6,181 nt of DNA from Terriglobia bacterium (GTDB taxonomy: Bacteria; Acidobacteriota; Terriglobia; UBA7540): the NCBI GenBank assembly GCA_030040455.1, contig JASHTR010000435.1, positions 1-6,181 of the forward strand, read 5' to 3'. Each line of letters opens with the position of its first letter. Position 1 is the first letter of the stretch. The notes under the pieces are model-generated. The model searched no databases and had not been told where the DNA came from. It worked only from the letters and a program-made list of their open reading frames with translations. The translations under genes and the position numbers were made by a program. Shown here piece after piece: positions 1 to 6,068 of this stretch.

Positions 1-2
1 AG

Positions 3-1331
3 CACGTGGCTATCGAGGCCCACTTCCTGAGCCCGCGGCAACGCTTCGGGCAGCACTTTCAGTGCGCCCTGCGATCCGCAGGAAGCTACCAGCAACCCCA
101 GCCCTCCGCCCGCAATCCCGAGCAGTACGCTCTCCGTCAGAAGCTGGCGGATGAGCCGACGGCGGCCCGCGCCGAGCGCAATGCGGATGGCGAATTCGTG
201 AGTGCGGCCCGTCGAGCGCGCCAGCGAGAGATTTGCCACGTTGACGCAGGCAATGAGAAGCACGAAACCCACGGCTGCCAGCAGCAGTAGCAGATAAGGC
301 TGGATGTCTCCCACCACGCTCTGTTTGAGAGGAACCAGCGTGATTCCCGTGCCCTTGTCGGCATCAGGATATTCTTCCGCCAGATGCCGAGCGATGGCAT
401 CCATATCCGCCTTCGCCTGAGCGATTGTGACGCCCGACTTCAGTCGTCCGACCGCATCCATGCCCATGCCCGCCACTTTGCGGTTGCGAAAGGTCGGATA
501 GTTCCACTGGCCGATAGGAAGGTACAAATCACTGGGCTGGAAATTGCCGCTACTGTAATAGAAATTGGAAGGGATCACTCCGATGATGGTGTAAGCCTTG
601 CCGTTGAGCGTGAGGGCCTTGCCCAACACGTCCGGCGAAGAGGCAAATTTGCTTTTCCACAATCCCCCGCTAATCAGGACAACCGGCGCTGCCCCGACTT
701 GATCCTCTGCGGCGGTGAATGTACGGCCAATGACTGGCTTGACGCCGAGGAGCGGAAAAAAGCTCGCCGAGACCATTTCCCCCGGCAGATGCTCCGGCTC
801 GCTCATACCTGTCAAGTCGAAATCGTCTGCGCGGTATCCGGCCAGCGCGGAAAAGGAATGGTTATCTCGTATCCAGTCGAGAAAGTTCGGATAAGAAACC
901 GACGAGTAAGTAAATTGACGCGTTCGCGCGTAAACCGCCACAAGCTGGTTCGGGTGATCGAAGGGTAGCGGATTCAGCAACACGCCGTTCACCACAGAAA
1001 ACATCGCCGTATTCGCGCCGATTCCGAGCGCAAGCGTGATGATCGCCACGGCCGTGAACCCAGGATTCTTTCGGAACTGGCGCAGGCCGAAGCGGAGGTC
1101 ATGGATCAAATCCTCAACCCAACGCAGCCGGTCCGCATCGCGACACTGTTCTTTCTTCTGCTCTACCCCGCCAAAGGCCCGCAGCGCCGCATATCGAGCC
1201 TCTTCGGGAGACATTCCTGCCTCGATGTTCTCCTGCGTCTTCAGCTCGATGTGGTGTTGCAGCTCTTCATCAAGCTCGCGCTCAGCCGCGTGCCGGCCCA
1301 ACACCGATCCAAATCGCTTAATCCACGACAT
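3..1331 (-). CDS. ADOP-family (MacB/FtsX-like) permease, C-terminus outside window
   Basis: Integral membrane permease of the acidobacterial duplicated orphan permease (ADOP) type, related to MacB/FtsX. 443 residues are visible and the frame stays open to the window edge; such proteins are usually about 800-900 residues, so roughly half is present. Residues 1-85 form a charged helical prefix ([10 protein letters not shown] at 21-30, [15 protein letters not shown] at 41-55) where MacB would carry its ATPase. A first membrane helix follows at about 92-117 ([19 protein letters not shown]), then a periplasmic MacB-core-like domain at about 120-320, and an FtsX-type block with helices at about 345-370 and 400-420 around [16 protein letters not shown] and [12 protein letters not shown]. 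The ATG at 1331 follows a TGAGG Shine-Dalgarno at 1338-1342 with 6-nt spacing. No ATPase or adaptor gene is visible nearby. The substrate is unknown; a role in export or envelope mechanotransmission is inferred from the family. The left-edge truncation comes from the window and is not evidence of a pseudogene. Confidence 0.93.
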   Translation of the reverse strand, partial: MSWIKRFGSVLGRHAAERELDEELQHHIELKTQENIEAGMSPEEARYAALRAFGGVEQKKEQCRDADRLRWVEDLIHDLRFGLRQFRKNPGFTAVAIITLALGIGANTAMFSVVNGVLLNPLPFDHPNQLVAVYARTRQFTYSSVSYPNFLDWIRDNHSFSALAGYRADDFDLTGMSEPEHLPGEMVSASFFPLLGVKPVIGRTFTAAEDQVGAAPVVLISGGLWKSKFASSPDVLGKALTLNGKAYTIIGVIPSNFYYSSGNFQPSDLYLPIGQWNYPTFRNRKVAGMGMDAVGRLKSGVTIAQAKADMDAIARHLAEEYPDADKGTGITLVPLKQSVVGDIQPYLLLLLAAVGFVLLIACVNVANLSLARSTGRTHEFAIRIALGAGRRRLIRQLLTESVLLGIAGGGLGLLVASCGSQGALKVLPEALPRAQEVGLDSHV

Positions 1332-1344
1332 GACAAACCTCAAG

Positions 1345-1435
1345 TTAGCTTTCGGCAGTCAGCCATCAGCGGTCAGCAGACGTTCTCATGGTTCCGTGGC
1401 CGATTTCTGAAAGCTGGTCGCTGACGGCTAGCTCA
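1345..1435. repeat. Inverted heptamer tract, consensus TCAGCNN
   Basis: Five consecutive plus-strand heptamers at 1345-1379 fit TCAGCNN; the three best (1359-1379) share TCAGC exactly. After a 24-nt non-repeat core, heptamers of the same type run on the minus strand at 1404-1431, continuing to the PadR stop at 1433-1435. In the transcript, 1430-1419 (UAGCCGUCAGCG) can pair with 1371-1360 (CGCUGAUGGCUG) over 12 bp with two G-U pairs, around a loop of about 47 nt. It fills most of the 101-nt gap between padR and the permease. It could be an mRNA-stability or attenuating hairpin, or a neutral degenerating repeat; the sequence does not decide. Confidence 0.75.
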
Positions 1436-1756
1436 CGCATAACGCAACACTTTGGCTACGCCTTCGGCGACTCGTGCCCAGTTTTCCTGCTCTTCGGCTA
1501 GACGCTTTTTGCCCTTTGGCATCAGGCGATAGTATTTGGCCCGGCGATTGTTTTCCGAGGCCTTCCACTCCGGCGCGATCCACCCGGCCTGCTCCATGCG
1601 GTGAAGCGCCGGGTAAAGCGAGCCTTCTTCGACGCGCAGGGCGTCTTCGGATAGCTGTTTGACCCGCAAAGTGATGCCGTAGCCGTGCTGCGGACCGCGT
1701 GTCAGCACCTTCAAGACCAGCAGGTCCAGAGTCCCCTGCAACTTGTCGTATCCCAT
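1433..1756 (-). CDS. PadR-family transcriptional regulator
   Basis: Small winged-helix repressor of the PadR family, 107 residues, typical of the short PadR class with one DNA-binding domain and a C-terminal dimerisation helix. The family signature is clear: LQGTLDLLVLKVLTRGPQHGYGI at about 6-28 (described by position: helix 1 plus the conserved HGYGI), then VEEGSLYPALHRMEQAGWI at about 42-60 as recognition helix, and RRAKYYRLMPKGKKRL at about 71-86 as wing. The start at 1756 is supported by an AGGAGA Shine-Dalgarno at 1762-1767 with 5-nt spacing. It lies 101 nt upstream of the ADOP permease on the same strand. PadR-ADOP pairs are a recurring acidobacterial arrangement, so the likely job is repression of its own promoter and of the permease, relieved by an unknown ligand. 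The stop codon (TGA) coincides with the first heptamer of the repeat tract that follows. Confidence 0.95.
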   Translation of the reverse strand: MGYDKLQGTLDLLVLKVLTRGPQHGYGITLRVKQLSEDALRVEEGSLYPALHRMEQAGWIAPEWKASENNRRAKYYRLMPKGKKRLAEEQENWARVAEGVAKVLRYA

Positions 1757-1761
1757 AAAGT

Positions 1762-1767
1762 TCTCCT
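1762..1767 (-). promoter_or_regulatory. Shine-Dalgarno of padR-like gene
   Basis: AGGAGA on the minus strand, 5 nt before the ATG at 1756. This is a near-ideal ribosome binding site and fixes the start of the PadR gene. Confidence 0.8.
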
Positions 1768-1780
1768 AGTTGTCTATGAA

Positions 1781-1809
1781 AGAATGCGCCGGTGTCGGTC
1801 CAATGTCAA
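1781..1809 (-). promoter_or_regulatory. Candidate sigma70-type promoter of padR-like gene
   Basis: On the minus strand a perfect -35 hexamer TTGACA (1804-1809) is followed after exactly 17 nt by CATTCT (1781-1786), a weak -10 with three of six consensus bases. It lies 25 nt upstream of the PadR start codon, leaving a short leader that contains the Shine-Dalgarno. It would drive padR and the ADOP permease independently of the hydrolase. Spacing and the perfect -35 support it; the poor -10 limits confidence. Confidence 0.45.
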
Positions 1810-1903
1810 GCGGGGAAGTTTACGCTCGTCCGGCAGATGGACTTGCGCTCTCTATGTGGGTCCGAGCGGCAGAAATCAGGTGGGAACAAGCGATTTGAGG
1901 AGT

Positions 1904-3574
1904 CTAACCTGTACGCGGCACGAGGAGGTGCGCAGCGTGCTCGGCACCGGTGTGAAGGACGACAGTGCCTGGCGCGCTCGGCGCGTAGTCGCCGGGGAAC
2001 GTGCCGAACAGGGCATTTCGCCGCCAGAACCAATGTCCTTGGACGTCAAGACACAGTGTCTCGCCGCGGCGAAAAAGCGTAGCCGACGGAAGCAGCTCGA
2101 TATCGACGGCAGCGATCTCGCCCGGCTTGAGAGGTTCTTCGTGATCGAAAGGCAAAACGGGGCGATAGGGCTCGCTGCTCGCGGCATCGACTCGACGAAG
2201 GGCCACACGCAACCAACCCCTGCTGACGACGTCGTATCCGAAGCCAAAGGAGCCTTCAAAGACGATGTTCCGTCCGTTTGCAATCTTGCGCACGGCGACA
2301 AAAAGATGCGCGTCGTTCGCTCCGACGAGCTCGACGAAAAGCCGGAGCTTCATCGGACCAACGAGCTCAAGATCGGCCGAAACAGGGAACGCGAAACTTG
2401 CACGACCCGTTCTCGAATTGAAGTGAGTCGTGACGGGCGTCTGTACGGGAGATTCGCTCAGCATACCCGACCCGAGATAGAGCGCCGCCCATCGCGTCCC
2501 CGCGAGCGGCCAGGAGCGCTCCTCCCTCACCTCGTGGACGGTGTTGCCGGTCGTGCGCACCTCCAGCCGGACAGGAGCAACCTCGCGCATGCCATTTTCG
2601 TGACCCTTCAGAAAGCAGTCGAAGAATCGCGACTGAAGGGCGAGGGCCTCGGGCGAATAGAACGTTGACCACTTGCCTCCACGATGCGTATAAAGGAAGC
2701 GCCACTTCGATCGGATACGCCGGAACGCCTCGAAGCTGCCGCGCGTATGAAGCCCCTGATCGGAGAAGCTCGCGCAGATCAGCGCCGGCACCTCAATCTG
2801 CTCGAGCTCCGGCTCTGTGGCTCTCCAGAGGTCGTCGCGCAAGGGACGCGCAAGCTGCTCGCGTCGAAGCGAAGTCGTCGTGCGCCCCGCCTTCTCCGTC
2901 AGGTTTGCCCAGAATGGGACGAATCCGTCTTCGCGGACGCCTCCCGGATAGGCCAAGTCGCGATAGGCGTCTGTGAAGCCTTCCCACGGGCAGATTGCGG
3001 CGAGCGGCTTCGGACGAAGCGCAGCCACCTTCCACTGACTGATCGCGAGATAGGAGACTCCGATGAGCCCTGCCTTCCCCGTCGACCACGGCTGCACTCC
3101 GGTCCACTCGATGACCTCCGCGTAATCCGCCGCCTCCTCATCGGAGAGCAACGTTCCTGTTCCCTCTGACGCCCCGAAGCCCCGCAGGTCAACGTTGACC
3201 ACCGCATAGCCGCGCGTAACCCAATAGCTCGGATCGGGTGCTTCCCAGCTTGTATACGCGGAGAACGTGATGGGAGCCGGCGTGCGCAGGAATCGAAAGC
3301 GGGTGGGCGGCAGGTAACCAATGGGAGATTTTCTGGGAAGCACGTCCTTGCCGTAGGGATGCGCGCTCAGAAGCACTGGGAATCTTCCCTCACGCTTGGG
3401 GCGAAAGAGGTTGACGCGGAGCGTGACCCCGTCGCGCATCCTGATTCCCACGTTGTGCTCGAATACGATTCCCGGTGCGGGTGGCGTGACCTTGACGTTC
3501 GGAAACGCCACCCGCCCGAGCCGCCGCAAGGTATAGCCAAGTCCTGGCGCTTCGCCGCTGAAGGATAGGATCAT
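1904..3574 (-). CDS. CocE/NonD-family alpha/beta hydrolase (X-Pro dipeptidyl-peptidase S15-like)
   Basis: 556-residue serine hydrolase of the CocE/NonD (peptidase S15-like) family; cocaine esterase is similar in length (about 574). An N-terminal strand region (MRDGVTLRVNLFRP at 46-59, PVLLSAHPYGKDV at 66-78) leads into the alpha/beta core with DLRGFGASEGTG at 129-140. The nucleophile elbow is GVSYLA at 172-177 (Ser174), the acid is probably Asp272 (ASFSDQGLHTRGSF), and the base is probably His297 (YTHRGGKW). Residues from about 335 to 556 form the C-terminal jelly-roll domain. No signal peptide or membrane segment is seen, so a cytoplasmic enzyme is likely; ester or amide substrates cannot be named. 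The start at 3574 is chosen because GGTGGAG (3581-3587) lies 6 nt upstream and conserved sequence begins soon after. A longer start at 3826 would translate the intergenic repeat and overlap the transporter gene. The elbow ends in Ala where CocE has Gly. Confidence 0.92.
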   Translation of the reverse strand: MILSFSGEAPGLGYTLRRLGRVAFPNVKVTPPAPGIVFEHNVGIRMRDGVTLRVNLFRPKREGRFPVLLSAHPYGKDVLPRKSPIGYLPPTRFRFLRTPAPITFSAYTSWEAPDPSYWVTRGYAVVNVDLRGFGASEGTGTLLSDEEAADYAEVIEWTGVQPWSTGKAGLIGVSYLAISQWKVAALRPKPLAAICPWEGFTDAYRDLAYPGGVREDGFVPFWANLTEKAGRTTTSLRREQLARPLRDDLWRATEPELEQIEVPALICASFSDQGLHTRGSFEAFRRIRSKWRFLYTHRGGKWSTFYSPEALALQSRFFDCFLKGHENGMREVAPVRLEVRTTGNTVHEVREERSWPLAGTRWAALYLGSGMLSESPVQTPVTTHFNSRTGRASFAFPVSADLELVGPMKLRLFVELVGANDAHLFVAVRKIANGRNIVFEGSFGFGYDVVSRGWLRVALRRVDAASSEPYRPVLPFDHEEPLKPGEIAAVDIELLPSATLFRRGETLCLDVQGHWFWRRNALFGTFPGDYAPSAPGTVVLHTGAEHAAHLLVPRTG

Positions 3575-3580
3575 TGCACA

Positions 3581-3587
3581 CTCCACC
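3581..3587 (-). promoter_or_regulatory. Shine-Dalgarno deciding the hydrolase start
   Basis: GGTGGAG on the minus strand, 6 nt before the ATG at 3574. It selects this start over the in-frame upstream ATG at 3826, which lies inside the transporter gene. Confidence 0.7.
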
Positions 3588-3594
3588 GCAAGCA

Positions 3595-3608
3595 GGATGC
3601 GGGCATCC
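3595..3608. promoter_or_regulatory. 14-bp palindrome upstream of the hydrolase
   Basis: GGATGC-GG-GCATCC, with perfect 6-bp arms and a 2-nt centre, begins 21 nt upstream of the hydrolase ATG. It could be an operator for a dimeric repressor or a small RNA hairpin just 5' of the ribosome binding site. A 6-bp palindrome can also occur by chance, and no second copy was seen in the window. Confidence 0.3.
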
Positions 3609-3671
3609 CACTCAGCCTTGCTCCGGCGATCTGATGCTTGTCCGGCCGAATATGTCGACGGTTCAAGGCGC

Positions 3672-3748
3672 CAAATCCGAAATCTTAGATTGCAAGCCCA
3701 AAATTGGCCGTAGCGAGTCCAAAACCCAAAATCGCAAATCCAAAATTC
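3672..3748. repeat. Direct heptamer tract, consensus AAAATCC (plus strand)
   Basis: Eleven contiguous 7-bp units in unbroken phase. Eight or nine fit AAAATCC with one to three changes, the best being CAAATCC (3672-3678 and 3735-3741), AAAACCC (3721-3727) and AAAATCG (3728-3734). The units at 3707-3720 are eroded but keep the phase. All units point the same way; there is no inverted arm. It begins two bases after the transporter stop (TAA at 3751-3753) and occupies the upstream part of the 176-nt gap before the hydrolase. The rest (3575-3671) holds the palindrome and Shine-Dalgarno, and no convincing promoter. Confidence 0.8.
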
Positions 3749-3750
3749 AC

Positions 3751-5337
3751 TTAATGTGCGGCGAGGGGACCCTTCCGAGGCCGCATCCTTTTCATCATGA
3801 ACATGAGCGGGATCATGCCAAGGCAAGTAAAGGCGAGCAGCCAGAAGACGTCGATGTAGGAAAGCATGGAAGACTGGCGAAGCAGCTCGCTATAAATCAA
3901 GCCATGCGCCTGGGAGAGCGCCAGCGCAGGGCTGGAGCCGCCGGATTGAAGCATCCGGGAAGAGCCATTGAGCATGTTCTGATAAGCGCGATCGTAAGGC
4001 GTCAGATGACCTATCAGCATGTTCTGGTGCGCCTGGGCACGCCGGGCTACCATCATGGTGACCAGCGAGATGCCCACACTGCCGCCAATATTGCGCGCCA
4101 CATTGATCAGCCCGGTGGCATTATTCGTCTTTTCGCGGGGAACAAAGTAAAAAGCCATTACGTTGATAGGGACAAAGAGGAATCCTAAGCCGCCGCGCGA
4201 AACGCACCAGATCAGCACCAGGGTCATGAAGCTGACGGAAAGGTTGATTTGGGCGAGCTGGGACATGCCGATCGAGAGGATCACCAACCCAAACACCACC
4301 AGCCAACGCGCCTCATAGCGGCTGAGCAGCCACCCGACCAGCGGCATGGTGAACATCGTGATGACGGCGCCGGGTGAGAGCACCAGCCCGCTAAGCTCCG
4401 CCGTATAACCCATCAAGGTTTGCACCAGCACGGGGAGCAGCACCGTGGTGCCATAGAGCACAACGCCCAGCGCGAACATGGTGAATGTGGAGACGGCGAA
4501 GTTCTTGTCCTTAAGCAGGCGCAGATCGATCATCGGCTCCTTCGACCTCAGCTCCCAAATGACGACACCGACGAGGCCGACAACAGCGAGCACCGCGCAC
4601 GTGATAATGAAATGGGAGCCGAACCAGTCATCCGTCTGGCCCTTGTCGAGCATAATCTGCAGGAAGCCCAAGCCCAAACTGAGCAGACCCAACCCAATGA
4701 AGTCGATCTTCAGGCCATCCTTTAATCCCTTGCGGATGAGGTAAGGCGGATCTTTAATGAGGGTGGAAGTCATCAGCAGGGCGATGATGCCCACCGGAAT
4801 GTTGATAAAAAAGATCCATCGCCAGCTATAGCTATCCGTAATCCAACCTCCCAGCGTGGGGCCGATGATCGGCGCCACCACCACGCCCATGCCGTAGACG
4901 GCCATCGCCATGCCTTGTTGCTCCTGGTCGAAGCTCTCAACCAGAATAGCCTGCGAAACCGGCTGCAGGCCGCCGCCGCCAGCGCCCTGAATGACACGCA
5001 GGATCACTAGAATGCCCAGGTTGGGCGCCAAGCCGCAAAGAAATGAGCTGACGGTAAAGATGGCAACGCAACCCATATAGAAACGCTTGCGGCCGAAGAG
5101 CGTGGAAAACCATCCGGTGAGCGGCAGCACGATAGCGTTTGAGACCAGGTAGGAGGTGAGCACCCAGGTGCTCTCATCGACGCTCGACGAAAGGCTGCCC
5201 GCAATGTGCGGCAGCGCGACGTTGGCGATGCTGGTGTCGAGGACTTCCATAAACGTCGCCAGCATCACCGTGCAGGCGATGATCCATGGGCTGACGCCCG
5301 ACTTCCAGGCGGTTTTGGGGAGTGCTTGCGAATCCAT
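3751..5337 (-). CDS. DHA2-family MFS drug:H+ antiporter (EmrB/QacA type)
   Basis: 528-residue, 14-helix major facilitator transporter of the DHA2 (EmrB/QacA) family, expected to export hydrophobic drugs in exchange for protons. Helix 1 carries the DHA2 signature LDTSIANVALPHIA at 33-46; motif A (GWFSTLFGRKR) is at 75-85; RVIQGAGGGG at 114-123 is the helix-4 region; antiporter motif C appears as APIIGPTLGGW at 155-165. A long external loop at about 432-490 precedes the last helix, as in EmrB, and the C-terminus is basic and cytoplasmic (KRMRPRKGP). Full length for the family, with no disruption. The fusion protein encoded two genes upstream is its natural partner for crossing the periplasm with a TolC-like channel. 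The start at 5337 is the only one available, since an in-frame stop lies at 5356-5358. No Shine-Dalgarno is visible: heptamer repeats come within 8 nt of the ATG. Substrate specificity cannot be read from the sequence. Confidence 0.95.
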   Translation of the reverse strand: MDSQALPKTAWKSGVSPWIIACTVMLATFMEVLDTSIANVALPHIAGSLSSSVDESTWVLTSYLVSNAIVLPLTGWFSTLFGRKRFYMGCVAIFTVSSFLCGLAPNLGILVILRVIQGAGGGGLQPVSQAILVESFDQEQQGMAMAVYGMGVVVAPIIGPTLGGWITDSYSWRWIFFINIPVGIIALLMTSTLIKDPPYLIRKGLKDGLKIDFIGLGLLSLGLGFLQIMLDKGQTDDWFGSHFIITCAVLAVVGLVGVVIWELRSKEPMIDLRLLKDKNFAVSTFTMFALGVVLYGTTVLLPVLVQTLMGYTAELSGLVLSPGAVITMFTMPLVGWLLSRYEARWLVVFGLVILSIGMSQLAQINLSVSFMTLVLIWCVSRGGLGFLFVPINVMAFYFVPREKTNNATGLINVARNIGGSVGISLVTMMVARRAQAHQNMLIGHLTPYDRAYQNMLNGSSRMLQSGGSSPALALSQAHGLIYSELLRQSSMLSYIDVFWLLAFTCLGMIPLMFMMKRMRPRKGPLAAH

Positions 5338-5345
5338 AAGTACAG

Positions 5346-5394
5346 TGGTTAGTGATCAGTGATGAGTGGTTCGTGGTTAGGAATCAGAGGTTGG
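5346..5394 (+). repeat. Heptamer tract TGRTNAG, plus-strand arm
   Basis: Seven contiguous 7-bp units in phase, the first five close to TGRTNAG (for example TGGTTAG at 5346-5352 and 5374-5380, TGATGAG at 5360-5366) and the last two decayed. It occupies the leader of the transporter gene, ending 8 nt before its ATG. Together with the opposite arm at 5411-5445 it fills the 101-nt gap. Confidence 0.8.
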
Positions 5395-5410
5395 AGGTAA
5401 TTGTTTAACG

Positions 5411-5445
5411 CTTGTCACTCATCACGAACCACGTACTACTAACCA
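5411..5445 (-). repeat. Heptamer tract TGRTNAG, minus-strand arm
   Basis: Five minus-strand 7-bp units of the same family as the 5346-5394 arm, including TGGTTAG (5439-5445), TGGTTCG (5425-5431) and TGATGAG (5418-5424). The TAG of the first unit is the stop codon of the kinase-like gene. In the transcript, 5446-5439 can pair with 5352-5345 (8 bp) and 5432-5423 with 5375-5366 (10 bp, perfect), a nested hairpin. Confidence 0.8.
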
Positions 5446-6068
5446 CGGTTTCTTTCGTCGAGCAGGGTGATTTCCGCCAGAATGGTGCGGACCACCGCCT
5501 CATCGCCGACTTTCGAGTTGAGCATCAGATGATAGAGGGATCGCGTCGGCCAATCCTTGCCGTAGTATTTCTTCACAAATGTGGCCCGCTCGTTGTCGAT
5601 CTCGGAGATCAGCTCCACAGCCTTCGCCTCCGACTGGCCGCCGCCTTTGACGCGCCGGAGCTTCTCTTCGAGCGGGGCGAAGATGAAGACGCTGAAAACA
5701 TCGTCGCGGTCGCGGAGAAAATAGGGCGCGCCTCTTCCCACAATCACGCAGTTACCCGCTGACGAGGCGCGCTCCATAACCGCCTGCATGAGCTCCACCA
5801 TGCGGTCTGCATCCAATCCTTCGAGGCCGCTGACCGGAAGGCTCCTTTCAAAGCTGCCGCGCGCAAACACTTTTGCCAGGCGGTAGAAGAGCGGATCGAC
5901 ACGTTCTTCACGGCGCGTCACTTCAGCCTGGTTCACCTGGGCCATGCGCGCAATCTCTTCCGTGAGCGCTTCATCCCAGAGTTTCCAGCCGAGCCGTTCG
6001 GCCATCTTCCTGGCGATGGCGGCGCCCCCGCTCCCGTATTCGCGTTCGACAGCAATGATGCGAATCAT
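5439..6068 (-). CDS. Cytidylate kinase-like family protein
   Basis: 209-residue P-loop-type nucleotide kinase of the cytidylate kinase-like family (Cytidylate_kin2 type), distinct from housekeeping Cmk. The N-terminus IIAVEREYGSGGAAIARKMA (4-23) is the family signature: the loop reads GSGG where classical kinases have GSGK, so the Walker A lysine is missing, as is usual in this family. NCVIVGRGAPYFLRD (106-120) is the second conserved block, an Arg/Lys-rich lid-like segment spans about 135-172 (EEKLRRVKGGG, ERATFVKKYYGKDW), and YHLMLNSK is at 179-186. Soluble, with no membrane segments. The substrate is unproven; CMP-like phosphorylation is only a family-level guess. Its ATG overlaps the stop of the fusion protein gene by one base (TGATG) with only a weak Shine-Dalgarno, implying translational coupling. 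It sits between the two pump subunit genes. The last codons and stop lie in a repeat unit. Confidence 0.88.
   Translation of the reverse strand: MIRIIAVEREYGSGGAAIARKMAERLGWKLWDEALTEEIARMAQVNQAEVTRREERVDPLFYRLAKVFARGSFERSLPVSGLEGLDADRMVELMQAVMERASSAGNCVIVGRGAPYFLRDRDDVFSVFIFAPLEEKLRRVKGGGQSEAKAVELISEIDNERATFVKKYYGKDWPTRSLYHLMLNSKVGDEAVVRTILAEITLLDERNRG

Larger units (their letters stand above)
1757..1903. other. Intergenic gap between hydrolase stop and PadR start
   Basis: 147 nt. The part next to PadR holds its Shine-Dalgarno and the candidate promoter. I see no heptamer tract here, unlike the other three gaps, and no convincing stem with a U-run that would mark an intrinsic terminator for the hydrolase gene. 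Confidence 0.6.

Noticed and set aside
11..20. Possible disruption of the permease at the left edge
   Set aside because: The minus-strand frame is uninterrupted from 1331 to the first complete codon at 3-5. The gene is simply cut by the window.
384..968. Plus-strand open frame of 194 codons
   Set aside because: It lies entirely antisense to the periplasmic domain of the ADOP permease, and its product shows no recognisable motif.
1345..1435. CRISPR-like or REP-like array
   Set aside because: Units are 7 bp with no unique spacers between them, and no cas genes are present. The inverted arms are made of short tandem units rather than one REP-type palindrome.
1685..2668. Plus-strand open frame of 327 codons across padR and the hydrolase
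   Set aside because: It is antisense to two clearly recognisable proteins, its translation is low-complexity, Arg- and Ser-rich, and it resembles no family. It is a shadow of G+C-rich coding sequence.
1904..3826. A longer hydrolase start at 3826 giving 640 residues
   Set aside because: The extra 84 residues translate the AAAATCC repeat tract, giving aromatic-rich filler, and overlap the 3' end of the transporter gene by 76 nt. The ATG at 3574 has a good Shine-Dalgarno and leads straight into family-like sequence.
3574..4188. Plus-strand open frame of 204 codons
   Set aside because: It starts opposite the hydrolase start, runs through the repeat tract and continues antisense to the transporter C-terminus. 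Nothing supports it as coding.
5385..5400. Plus-strand GGAGGT resembling a Shine-Dalgarno
   Set aside because: No ATG, GTG or TTG at usable spacing opens a meaningful plus-strand frame, and the bases belong to decayed repeat units.
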